Positions 1 through 7,714 of a DNA stretch of 22,968 bases are shown here, piece by piece. The notes below the pieces were generated by a model that was not told where the DNA came from, searched no databases, and saw only the letters and a list, made by a program, of their open reading frames with translations. The position numbers and the translations under genes were made by a program. Every line of letters begins with the position of its first letter. The stretch's first letter is position 1. The stretch is from Psychrobacter sp. Lineage in GTDB: Bacteria; Pseudomonadota; Gammaproteobacteria; Pseudomonadales; Moraxellaceae. The stretch covers positions 1 through 22,968 of the forward strand of contig NZ_JAKDJE010000048.1 in assembly GCF_030454045.1 (NCBI RefSeq), in the 5' to 3' direction.

Positions 1-229
1 TCGCTTGTGTCTTTATCTGGTTGCCCCTGATTTGAATTCTATACACACCCTAGGCAGATATGCTAACAGCTGCTAAGCTTAGCGACGATTTATATTTTGT
101 CTTCTCGATATTTCTATAGACCGTCTAATCAATGCTATCATCCTTAAAAATAGATGAACAATTTCAGCAAATTACTTATCCATGCATTTTATTTATCAGT
201 ATATTTAGGCTCATCAAGGTAAATTCGTT

Positions 230-1873
230 ATGTCGATGTTCAGTATAGAACCAAGCAGCTTATCGTTGAGTCTGACACTTGGGCTGACTTTAGGTCTGAG
301 CGCTTGCCAGAGCCTACCCAAACAGCCACATCTACCTGAGAGCCAAGCGCTATCAGCGCGAGTCAATGCTTTATACCAACAAGAAGACAGCCCAAAGATT
401 GAGCAAAATACAGCGACTACAACCAACAATACTGATCTAGTGGCCGCTGTTAGTGCGCAGAATGAAATTCATCCTGATCTGTCAGGCTATCACCCGATCG
501 TGACTGGCGCCAATGCGTTCGCCGCTCGCAGCATTTTGACAGATATGGCCACGCGCAATATCGATGCGCAGTATTATATTTGGCATAATGACCAAGCTGG
601 TCAGCTTCTGCTGAAAGACCTGTGGGAAGCGGCTGAGCGCGGCGTCATTGTGTGCTTGTTATTAGATGATTTTAATAATAGCGCCAAGTTTGATCAGCAC
701 CTATTACGTTTTGCGAGCCACCCTAATATCGCGGTGCGTATCATCAACCCATTAATGCACCGTAAGTTTTCAACATTGAACTACGTCACAGGTTTGCCGC
801 GTATCAATCGCCGTATGCACAATAAAAGCATGACGTTTGATAAACAGATTACCATTATCGGCGGACGTAATATCGGTAATGAGTACCTGAGTAACGATCA
901 AAGCAGTCAGTTTGCCGACTTAGATGTTTTGTTGATTGGCAAGGTCGTCGCAGACATCGACAATAGCTTTGCCAGTTACTGGTCATCGCCGCTGTCGTTT
1001 GACATCGAAACTTTAGCCAAGTTCGACGATGACGTCACGCCTGATTTTTTGAAGGCATTAGACAAGCTGGGTATAGATGAGGAAAATAACGAAGGCAGTA
1101 GCTTGACGGTTTATAAAGCTGCCATTCAAGACTCGACGATAGACGCTGACTTGATCAACAAGCGTGTGCCGTTTCGTTGGACAGACATGCAGTTTTTGAG
1201 TGATGATGTTGGCAAGCTGTCCAAAAGCGTCTCACCTGAGACCAACTTAGTGCATCAACTGCGTACGTTACTCGGTAGCCCAACCAAAAAACTGACCATC
1301 ATCTCCTCTTATTTTGTACCGACCAAAGATGGGGTCGATACTTTGGTGAAGCTCGCCGAATCTGGCGTTGATATCAAAATATTAACCAACTCATTTGATG
1401 CGACCGACGTGACCGCTGTTCATTCTGGTTATAGTCAATGGCGTCCTAGCCTGCTGCGGTCTGGTGTCAAAATATACGAGCTAAAATCAACGGCAGCTGA
1501 AGAAAAACGCGACAATAAGCTGTGGCGTGCCCGTAGTCAGTCATCAACCAGCCTACATGCAAAAACCTTTGCGGTAGACGATCATCAAGTATTTATCGGC
1601 TCATACAACGTTGACCCCCGTTCTGCCAATATCAATACCGAGATGGGCGTCATCATCAACGATGATGAGCTGGCAAGACAGCTTCATGGTGCATTGAGTA
1701 ATGATTTGTTAAATCAAGCTTATGAAGTGAAGTTGTTGGACAATGGTCGCTTAGAATGGCATACCATGGAGGATGGCAAAGAAGTTGTTTATGACTCAGA
1801 GCCACGGGTCGATATGAGTGATCATATCTGGCTTACTATTATGTCTTGGTTACCCATTGACTGGCTACTGTAA
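230..1873 (+). CDS. Phospholipase D / cardiolipin synthase-like lipoprotein
   Basis: 547-residue protein with two HKD phosphodiesterase motifs: H197-x-K199-x4-D204, followed by GGRN, and H443-x-K445-x4-D450, followed by GSYN. Two such motifs form one active site in the PLD superfamily. The arrangement and length fit the ClsC/YmdC-like branch, which makes cardiolipin by phosphatidyl transfer, but the substrate cannot be read from sequence. The N-terminus is a lipoprotein signal with lipobox LSAC, so Cys26 would be lipidated. Residue +2 is Gln rather than Asp, which predicts outer-membrane sorting by the Lol pathway, whose genes lie at 12-14 kb. The ATG at 230 follows AAGG by about ten bases. 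It stands alone, followed by two terminator-like hairpins. A phospholipase role is the main alternative. Confidence 0.88.
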   Translation: MSMFSIEPSSLSLSLTLGLTLGLSACQSLPKQPHLPESQALSARVNALYQQEDSPKIEQNTATTTNNTDLVAAVSAQNEIHPDLSGYHPIVTGANAFAARSILTDMATRNIDAQYYIWHNDQAGQLLLKDLWEAAERGVIVCLLLDDFNNSAKFDQHLLRFASHPNIAVRIINPLMHRKFSTLNYVTGLPRINRRMHNKSMTFDKQITIIGGRNIGNEYLSNDQSSQFADLDVLLIGKVVADIDNSFASYWSSPLSFDIETLAKFDDDVTPDFLKALDKLGIDEENNEGSSLTVYKAAIQDSTIDADLINKRVPFRWTDMQFLSDDVGKLSKSVSPETNLVHQLRTLLGSPTKKLTIISSYFVPTKDGVDTLVKLAESGVDIKILTNSFDATDVTAVHSGYSQWRPSLLRSGVKIYELKSTAAEEKRDNKLWRARSQSSTSLHAKTFAVDDHQVFIGSYNVDPRSANINTEMGVIINDDELARQLHGALSNDLLNQAYEVKLLDNGRLEWHTMEDGKEVVYDSEPRVDMSDHIWLTIMSWLPIDWLL

Positions 1874-1901
1874 TATGTAAACTCTTTTCTAAATAGTCCC
1901 T

Positions 1902-1930
1902 AAAATTGCAGGATGTGCAGTTTTGCTTTT
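1902..1930 (+). terminator. Probable weak terminator after the PLD-family gene
   Basis: Inverted repeat AAAATTGCA (1902-1910) / TGCAGTTTT (1916-1924) with a five-base loop. It makes nine pairs including one G-U, and a T-rich tail runs to 1930. It starts 28 bases after the stop codon. The stem is AT-rich, so termination may be incomplete. Confidence 0.5.
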
Positions 1931-1945
1931 GTTAAAAGCCAAATC

Positions 1946-1969
1946 TTGTAATCAAAGTTCTTATTACAA
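1946..1969. repeat. Inverted repeat TTGTAAT/ATTACAA
   Basis: Perfect 7-bp inverted repeat (1946-1952 and 1963-1969) around a ten-base spacer. It lies between the two terminator-like hairpins and could be a protein-binding dyad or part of a folded RNA leader. No function is assigned. Confidence 0.35.
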
Positions 1970-1986
1970 TACACAAAACTACTGTT

Positions 1987-2027
1987 CCGGCGAATCATTG
2001 TTTATATACTTTGATTTGCCGGTTTTT
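1987..2027 (+). terminator. Rho-independent terminator or attenuator ahead of the MFS gene
   Basis: CCGGCGAATCA (1987-1997) pairs with TGATTTGCCGG (2012-2022) over 11 bp with one G-U, across a 14-base loop, and is followed directly by five T. This is a good intrinsic terminator. It sits 113 bases past the PLD stop and about 70 bases before the MFS start. It may be a second terminator for the upstream gene or an attenuator in the transporter's leader. Confidence 0.7.
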
Positions 2028-2095
2028 ATCATGGCCGATTATCTAAACGATGATCGTCTTAATGACCACTTTACTCCGTGGATGCGTGATCTATT

Positions 2096-3400
2096 ATGCC
2101 GACTCGTTCTCAATACGCCCTGATGTCTAAAAAAGACAAAAATACAGTCATATTCGTAAGCTTTATCAGCGCGATCGTCTTTTTTGATTTCTTGATTTAT
2201 TTGTACATTGCAGACATTGTCTCAGCTGCTATTTTTCCCGCTAATAACGATCCTACGGTTGCTAAGCTGCAAGGAATGGGGCTGTTTGTCATTGGTTACT
2301 TGGCTCGGCCATTTGGTGGTATTCTGTTCGGGCGTTATGGTGATCTCAAAGGTCGAAAGCCGACCTTTTTCCTGAGCATAATCGTTACGGCAGGTAGCTT
2401 GCTCGCAATGGCGTGTCTACCTACTTATGCGCAGTGGGGTGCGCTTGCACCTGCGTTATTCATATTGCTGAGAATCATACAAGGTATGGCATTTGGTCTT
2501 TACGTACCGCTATCTTGGGTATTTGTGGCGGAGCATGTCCCTCGGCAGTATTTGTCAGTGGCTTGTAGCTACGTTACGGCTAGCTTTTTGGTAGGTGTAC
2601 TGTTCTCTAATGCGTTTTTTCTGTGGCTGACTGACTTTATGACCACCGTACAGCTGACTGATTATGGCTGGCGTTTGCCGTTTTTTGTTGGCGCCTTACT
2701 AACCTGTCTGCCATTGTTGGTATGGCGATTGGTTAAAGAGACTCCGTTTTTCTTGGCGTTAGATAAGCCAAAAACTGGTAAGAATCTAGGTAGACCATTT
2801 ACGGTATTATTCAAGCGCTGCAAACACTCTATCTTTGTCAGTATGGTACTGACTATAGTGATATCTAGTATCACCTATGTCATTGTCCTACTACTGCCAG
2901 AACTAATAGAAATCAACTTTACTTTAGACAGTGATTTGTTTAGCTTTTCTCATAGCTTGGGCATCGTATTTATGATTCTTGGCTGTGTCTTTTATGGCAT
3001 GATCTCGACCCATGAAAACTTTGGTAAAATTTTGGTCATTGGTTCTGTTTTACTTATCGCTCAAACACTGGCGTTCTTTTATCATCTGCAGGCGGGTGGC
3101 GACTATATCTTAATCATGTATGCACTGCTAGGGTTCTGTGCCGGTATCGTGGGCATGGTCCCTGCCATTTTAGTGCAGCTATTTCCGACCAATGTACGTC
3201 TCACCGGCATTTCTTTTTGTTATAATATTACCTACGGTATCGTGGGTGTGCTGATACCCTTTGGTCTTGGTTACGCCACGACACTCATCAGCTTCTCGCC
3301 AGCGCTATATATTGCCTTTGTGGGCTCTATCGGTATTATTATGGGGCTTTATTTCTATAATTTGCCTGAATTCAAAAAGATTGATCATGTTATTTTATAA
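2096..3400 (+). CDS. MFS transporter, metabolite:H+ symporter-like
   Basis: 434-residue hydrophobic protein with about 12 predicted membrane segments. The loop between segments 2 and 3 carries the MFS signature, seen as GGILFGRYGDLKGRKP. The segment that follows has the RIIQG motif, and WRLPF(F) followed by a PL-rich segment and ETPFF is typical of the MHS (ProP/KgtP/citrate-like) branch, which moves small organic acids or osmolytes with protons. The substrate cannot be told. An in-frame TGA at 2087 limits the start to the ATG at 2096 or the one at 2123 (MSKKDK...). Neither has a convincing ribosome binding site; family N-termini fit the later one. The gene is preceded by a structured leader and followed by a 32-base palindrome. 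Confidence 0.85.
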   Translation: MPTRSQYALMSKKDKNTVIFVSFISAIVFFDFLIYLYIADIVSAAIFPANNDPTVAKLQGMGLFVIGYLARPFGGILFGRYGDLKGRKPTFFLSIIVTAGSLLAMACLPTYAQWGALAPALFILLRIIQGMAFGLYVPLSWVFVAEHVPRQYLSVACSYVTASFLVGVLFSNAFFLWLTDFMTTVQLTDYGWRLPFFVGALLTCLPLLVWRLVKETPFFLALDKPKTGKNLGRPFTVLFKRCKHSIFVSMVLTIVISSITYVIVLLLPELIEINFTLDSDLFSFSHSLGIVFMILGCVFYGMISTHENFGKILVIGSVLLIAQTLAFFYHLQAGGDYILIMYALLGFCAGIVGMVPAILVQLFPTNVRLTGISFCYNITYGIVGVLIPFGLGYATTLISFSPALYIAFVGSIGIIMGLYFYNLPEFKKIDHVIL

Positions 3401-3438
3401 ATAATAGATCAGTCACTAATTCGAACGATGTTTAAAAC

Positions 3439-3470
3439 TAAGGTGCAATGAGATATCTCATTGCACCTTA
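3439..3470. repeat. Perfect 32-bp palindrome between the MFS gene and dusA
   Basis: Two 16-base arms, TAAGGTGCAATGAGAT and its exact complement, meet with no spacer at 3454/3455. As RNA it would form a long hairpin, but no clear T-run follows (only TTATCCATTTGTTT). It may act as a terminator for the transporter, an RNA-stabilising hairpin or a binding site for a dimeric protein. Confidence 0.75.
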
Positions 3471-3509
3471 TCCATTTGTTTAAGACACAGATATTAAGGC
3501 TTGATAACC

Positions 3510-4481
3510 ATGGTTGATATGACCAACAAACGCCTCTCTGTTGCGCCAATGATTGATTGGACAACGACAGACTATCGTTACTTTGCGCGACTATTTAACC
3601 CGCACACGTACCTGTATACCGAAATGATTAGCACCGGTGCATTGATACACGGTAACCGCGCACGGCACCTACGCTTTGACACACTTGAGCATCCACTGGT
3701 ATTGCAGCTTGGCGGAGCAGATATCAGTGAGATGACACAATGCGCCGAATTTGCTCAGCAATACGGCTATGATGAAGTCAATATCAATGTTGGTTGCCCT
3801 TCTGATCGTGTGCAACACAACAAGATAGGCGCCTGTCTAATGGCAGAGCCAAAAACGGTTGCAGACTTGGTCAAGCACATGCAAGCGGCGGTTGATATTC
3901 CGGTGACAGTAAAGCATCGTATCGGTATCGATGATTTTGACAGTTACGAGTTTATGGTGGATTTTGTGCAGACCGTTGCGGCGGCTGGTTGTACGCGTTT
4001 TATCGTTCATGCACGTACTGCATGGCTACAAGGGCTGAGTCCTAAGCAAAACCGCGAGATACCACCGTTACGCTACGATGATGTCTATCGTCTCAAACAA
4101 GACTTCCCTGAGCTTGATATCGAGATCAATGGCGGTATCGGTACCATAGATGACATCAAAACCCACTTGCAATATGTCGATGGCGTCATAATTGGACGAG
4201 CGTTTTATCACAACCCTTACTTACTAGCAGAAGCGAATAGCTTGTGGGGTGAGCCTATACCCAAGCGCTCAGAGATACTGGCGCAGCTCTACCCTTACCT
4301 ACAAGAACAAATTGAAAAAGGCGAAGCACTACCAACGATGACGCGACATTATCTGGGATTGTTTCAAGGCCTGATGGGCGCACGCAAATGGCGACAAGCA
4401 TTAAGCGGCAAGCCTCAACTGACGCTTGACGAGGTTAAACGAGCGGCAGACGAGGTATTACTGTTAAATCCTGACGCATAG
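3510..4481 (+). CDS. dusA: tRNA-dihydrouridine synthase A
   Basis: FMN-dependent enzyme that reduces uridine to dihydrouridine in the tRNA D-loop; the DusA group acts on U20/U20a. The 323-residue TIM-barrel starts with the Dus hallmark VAPMIDWTTTDYR. The catalytic Cys96 lies in NVGCPSDRVQ, and K135 and H168 lie in VKHRIG and VHARTAWLQGLSPKQNR; this last stretch marks DusA rather than DusB or DusC. The phosphate-binding INGGIGT and IIGRAFYHNP follow. The ATG at 3510 has AAGG ten bases upstream. An in-frame TTG at 3501 lies too close to that site, and the ATG at 3519 is another option. It is followed by a terminator and converges with the CPBP protease gene. Confidence 0.95.
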   Translation: MVDMTNKRLSVAPMIDWTTTDYRYFARLFNPHTYLYTEMISTGALIHGNRARHLRFDTLEHPLVLQLGGADISEMTQCAEFAQQYGYDEVNINVGCPSDRVQHNKIGACLMAEPKTVADLVKHMQAAVDIPVTVKHRIGIDDFDSYEFMVDFVQTVAAAGCTRFIVHARTAWLQGLSPKQNREIPPLRYDDVYRLKQDFPELDIEINGGIGTIDDIKTHLQYVDGVIIGRAFYHNPYLLAEANSLWGEPIPKRSEILAQLYPYLQEQIEKGEALPTMTRHYLGLFQGLMGARKWRQALSGKPQLTLDEVKRAADEVLLLNPDA

Positions 4482-4513
4482 CTAGTTGATATAATTGGCT
4501 TGATAGAATTTAC

Positions 4514-4543
4514 ATGCTGGCCATTGTCGTGGCTAGCATTTTG
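4514..4543 (+). terminator. Terminator after dusA
   Basis: ATGCTGGCCA (4514-4523) pairs with TGGCTAGCAT (4530-4539) over ten pairs including one G-U, with a six-base loop, followed by a short T-run. It lies in the 63-base gap between convergent dusA and the CPBP gene. Confidence 0.65.
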
Positions 4544-4544
4544 T

Positions 4545-5330
4545 CTACGCCGCTTGCGCAAGATACTGCCACATCGCCGCGCCATTATTGATCATATGTA
4601 ATACGATTGGCAGTAATAACGAGCCTGATTTGATACGAGCGTAACAAAATATCAGCGCCAATATCACAATGGTGCTGATCTCGTAGATACCATACTGCAC
4701 ATGAATGATGGCGAATATCAAACTTGTCACGATGCTCGCCGCGATCGTTCCTCGATGCGCTGGATATGAAACTGCCGTAAATTGCTCGGCGATAGCAGAC
4801 CATAAGATACCGCGAAAGATCACTTCTTCATAAAGTGGTGCCACCACTACCATCGCAAAAACCAGTAGCCATACCGAACTGACAGAGTGATATAGAGGGT
4901 CGACAAATACCAGCGGCGTCATGTCCAGCATATAAGTCAGTGCCTGACTGATAATCATAAATATGACTAGCAGACCAAGCATTCCTATTCCCACCGCCAG
5001 TGAAAACGGCTTTAGCGCTAGATACGAGCGTAACTCCCCGCCCCTCAATCGAATGATAAGCACACTAGTTGCTAGCAATAGCATACAGCCAATGAGTATC
5101 GACAAGCTGACAACGGTGCCATCATTACTACCAAAAAAGAAGATATCGCCCATAGAGACGTTTTTAGTATCAGGCAATACCAGCTTGCCAGCGATATATA
5201 TGCCGACCAGTTGACTCATAAAAAACGCAAATACCATCCCTATGGTTAATACAAATGCGCCCAAGCGTGAAAATAACGGCTTACGGGTAGATAGGTCAGT
5301 ACGAGATAACGGAGTCACATGGTTTATCAT
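4545..5330 (-). CDS. CPBP family intramembrane glutamic endopeptidase
   Basis: 261-residue polytopic membrane protein of the CPBP/Abi family (Rce1-like). Motif 1 is E168-E169-x3-R173 (YEEVIFRGIL), motif 2 is FAIIH with H210, and motif 3 is HMINN with H245 and N249, so all expected catalytic residues are present. About seven to eight membrane segments are visible. In bacteria these proteins are linked to membrane proteolysis or bacteriocin self-immunity, but the substrate here is unknown. The ATG at 5330 is chosen, with a weak AAGTGA site; a TTG at 5375 would add 15 residues and leave only 24 bases to the hydrolase gene upstream. The two genes are probably co-transcribed, hydrolase first. Confidence 0.85.
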   Translation of the reverse strand: MINHVTPLSRTDLSTRKPLFSRLGAFVLTIGMVFAFFMSQLVGIYIAGKLVLPDTKNVSMGDIFFFGSNDGTVVSLSILIGCMLLLATSVLIIRLRGGELRSYLALKPFSLAVGIGMLGLLVIFMIISQALTYMLDMTPLVFVDPLYHSVSSVWLLVFAMVVVAPLYEEVIFRGILWSAIAEQFTAVSYPAHRGTIAASIVTSLIFAIIHVQYGIYEISTIVILALIFCYARIKSGSLLLPIVLHMINNGAAMWQYLAQAA

Positions 5331-5399
5331 ATAGATGTCACTTAAAAATACGCTGTTCGCTTGTGTCTGGTACAAGCCCCCTACAACAGTAGATCGTTT

Positions 5400-6290
5400 T
5401 TATTTGGATAGCTGCTGCTGAATCAATCCAAGCACTTGTGTTGCGACAGACTCTGGATGCTCAAGTGGGAACATATGCCCCCCTTCATGAGTCTCATAAG
5501 GAATACCCAAACGTGACTTTATCTGCTGAGGGAAGCGGCGTTTTAAGAAGATACTGTCTTGACCGATAATCAAAGTAATAGGCACTTTAGGGCCATGATT
5601 TGGGGTCAGCCAATACCAAGACGGATTGGTACGAAACACTTCAACCTCACTGGCCTTAGGAATGGCCAGTGTCACTTTACCATCCGCGCGCTCATGCAAG
5701 CCATGATCGATATAGCCTTGGAAGCTGCGCTCATCAAAGTTTTTGAAAAACGCTTTATGTCGCATTTTTTCATACGCTTCTGCTCGGCTTTCCCACACAT
5801 CACGGCGATGCTTAGAGATACCCGCTGGTGACAATTTATCCATCAAACGCTTACTCGTAAGAGGCAATTTATCTACTGTCTTTGCCAAATGCCATAACAG
5901 ACTGACTTTGCCATAAATCCAAGGCGGATCCATAAGCACGGCTTGAGCAAACAGCTTAGGCTCACGGTACGCTGCTTGCAAGGTACACATGGCGCCAAGT
6001 GAGTGCCCCACACCTATGACCTGAGTGACCCCATGCTTCTCACAGGCATTCTTTACACTATCGATCACCTGCTGCGTGAGACTGCGCCAATGATTGTCCA
6101 CGGGATAATTGGGAGTATCACCCAGCATAGGAATATATTCAATCGTAAAAAACTCTGATAAGCCTGCAAAAAACGGATCGTAGACTGCGCTTGGCATGCC
6201 ATTGGCATGGGCAAAATGTAATACAGGCTTTTTAGTTGTTTTAGACGCAGGTAACGCAGCGAAAGTGTGCATATCGATTTCAGTGCTCAT
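5400..6290 (-). CDS. Alpha/beta hydrolase
   Basis: 296-residue soluble alpha/beta-hydrolase-fold protein. HFAHANG is the oxyanion-hole region of strand 3, GVGHSLGAM is the nucleophile elbow (Ser97), and EGGHMFPLEHPE near the C-terminus supplies His272. The acid is probably the Asp in GQDS (D245). No signal peptide or membrane segment is seen. The family covers esterases, lipases and related enzymes, and the substrate cannot be inferred. The ATG at 6290 has GAGAA upstream; an ATG at 6311 adds seven residues but has a poorer site. It lies upstream of the CPBP gene on the same strand with a short gap, suggesting a two-gene unit, and is separated from sppA by a GC-rich hairpin. Confidence 0.85.
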   Translation of the reverse strand: MSTEIDMHTFAALPASKTTKKPVLHFAHANGMPSAVYDPFFAGLSEFFTIEYIPMLGDTPNYPVDNHWRSLTQQVIDSVKNACEKHGVTQVIGVGHSLGAMCTLQAAYREPKLFAQAVLMDPPWIYGKVSLLWHLAKTVDKLPLTSKRLMDKLSPAGISKHRRDVWESRAEAYEKMRHKAFFKNFDERSFQGYIDHGLHERADGKVTLAIPKASEVEVFRTNPSWYWLTPNHGPKVPITLIIGQDSIFLKRRFPQQIKSRLGIPYETHEGGHMFPLEHPESVATQVLGLIQQQLSK

Positions 6291-6393
6291 AACCGGTTCT
6301 CGTTGGATCATTTATTTTATATCTTATTTTTAAGTCACTGGATACGATACTCATAGCGCTATCGTCTTGGGCGCTTTTTGAGTACCGCATGCA

Positions 6394-6429
6394 GTTGGGG
6401 CTGGGCACAATCATATGCCCAGCCCCAAC
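6394..6429 (-). terminator. GC-rich hairpin after sppA
   Basis: Perfect 14-bp inverted repeat (GTTGGGGCTGGGCA at 6394-6407 and its complement at 6416-6429) with an eight-base loop. It begins 34 bases past the sppA stop in the direction of transcription. No U-tract follows on the minus strand, so it is a strong structure but only a possible terminator; an mRNA-stabilising role is equally likely. Confidence 0.5.
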
Positions 6430-6462
6430 AATCATACACAGTATATCTAAAACATAAAATGC

Positions 6463-7518
6463 CTAGCGCATTTTTGCATTACCCTCTTCTTGTGGCAAGA
6501 AGCCATCAAGACTCATGCTAGAGCCAATACCTGCGCCCAATTGTACCGCAAAGCGATCCATAAACATTTGGAACGGATCAGTTGGGCTATAGCTGATGAT
6601 CGTATCAAGATCCAATTGCTTACTAAGACTTGTGATACTGCCTGTTTTGTCGGCCAAACCAAGCTCAATAGACTGCTCACCTGTCCAAAATAATCCTGAA
6701 AACAGCTTGTTTTGCTCAGGGTTTTTCAGGCGATTACCGCGGCCTTCTTTGACAGCATTGATGAAATGCTTGTGCGTATTGGCAAGCACACCTTCAACGT
6801 GCTTTTCTTCATAATCAGTCAATGGACGCGACAAGCTCAAGATGTCTTTGTATTCACCCGCTGTGATAGTACGATCTTCTACGCCGACTTTGTCCATTAA
6901 GCCTTTGACATTGTAGCTTGGCATAATGACACCAATAGAGCCGACCAAGCTCGATGGGTTGACATAGATCTCATCAGCAGCAGAGGCGATATAATAAGCA
7001 CCTGAAGCGCCAATATCCCCGATAACGGCATACAGCTTTTTGTCTGGGTATTCTTTACGCAGCTCCATCATGGTCTGCCAAATTTCATCAGATTGTACTG
7101 GTGAGCCACCGGGTGAGTTGATGTCTAACGCCACCGCTTTAGAGTTATTGTTTTCAAAAGCATCTCTTAGCGCCTCATTGACATCATAAGCATTGGCCAC
7201 GTCATCATTACTGATCACACCTTGCAACTCTACCACGGCCAGATGCGGCGCACTTGTATCAACCGCGTCCATACCCGTTGGCGAGCTACTACACCCGCGG
7301 CCTATGGTCAAAAATATCAATAAGATATAACCAAAGGTCAACAGTTTAAAGAAAATACTCCAGCGACGAGCGCGGCGCTGCTCGACCACACTGGCCAATA
7401 GGGTATTTTCCAACACCTTCCACTCTTGTCCGCTTGGTGCGTTTGGCTGCTGCATGGGCGTTGGCTGATTTGCCGAATTATCAGGACGTTTGTTAGGGTC
7501 TGGTGGCCAGTTGGGCAT
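6463..7518 (-). CDS. sppA: Signal peptide peptidase SppA, short (36 kDa) type
   Basis: Membrane-bound serine protease with a Ser-Lys dyad that degrades signal peptides left after secretion. The 351 residues begin with a Pro/Asn/Gln-rich cytoplasmic tail (1-50), followed by one membrane segment near 54-72. The Clp/crotonase-like catalytic domain carries SPGGSP (135-140), GASGAYYIASAAD with nucleophile Ser172, and TAGEYKD with general base Lys224. The 52-residue Ser-Lys spacing matches the short Bacillus-type enzyme; the E. coli SppA is a longer tandem fusion. The gene lies 196 bases downstream of comEC on the same strand, with its own possible promoter in the gap, and is followed by a GC-rich hairpin. 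Confidence 0.93.
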   Translation of the reverse strand: MPNWPPDPNKRPDNSANQPTPMQQPNAPSGQEWKVLENTLLASVVEQRRARRWSIFFKLLTFGYILLIFLTIGRGCSSSPTGMDAVDTSAPHLAVVELQGVISNDDVANAYDVNEALRDAFENNNSKAVALDINSPGGSPVQSDEIWQTMMELRKEYPDKKLYAVIGDIGASGAYYIASAADEIYVNPSSLVGSIGVIMPSYNVKGLMDKVGVEDRTITAGEYKDILSLSRPLTDYEEKHVEGVLANTHKHFINAVKEGRGNRLKNPEQNKLFSGLFWTGEQSIELGLADKTGSITSLSKQLDLDTIISYSPTDPFQMFMDRFAVQLGAGIGSSMSLDGFLPQEEGNAKMR

Positions 7519-7580
7519 ATAACTTCCTAAGTCAGAAACAATCTAAAACAATAACGAGATGATACTGATAATGACCGCAA

Positions 7581-7594
7581 AAGATAAATATCTT
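7581..7594. repeat. AAGATA/TATCTT dyad upstream of sppA
   Basis: Perfect 6-bp arms around a two-base spacer, 63 bases upstream of the sppA start. It has the shape of an operator, but no factor can be named. Confidence 0.25.
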
Positions 7595-7714
7595 ATCGTC
7601 ACATCACTCATCGGTATGAATAAGCTGGTAAGTATGGTGGTATTTCGACCATCGTTCAATAGTATAACTGTGAAATATCACTATATTGTAACACTGAAAG
7701 TATAAGCGATCTTT

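Noticed and set aside
1..229. Left edge: short palindrome GCTAAGCTTAGC (72-83) and possible upstream gene end
   Set aside because: No gene end or credible promoter can be supported in this stretch, and a 12-base palindrome is expected by chance at this scale.
1923..2123. Open frame of 66 codons overlapping the PLD-MFS gap
   Set aside because: It starts with a non-ATG codon, has no ribosome binding site, runs through two terminator-like hairpins and overlaps the MFS start.
1..5368. 12-base match TCGCTTGTGTCT at the window start and near 5357
   Set aside because: Chance matches of this length are expected many times in 23 kb.
7661..7691. Promoter-like TATACT with TTACAA for sppA on the minus strand
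   Set aside because: The spacer would be 19 bases and the -35 match is poor. A GTGA-N4-TCAC dyad between them has the wrong spacing for a CRP site.
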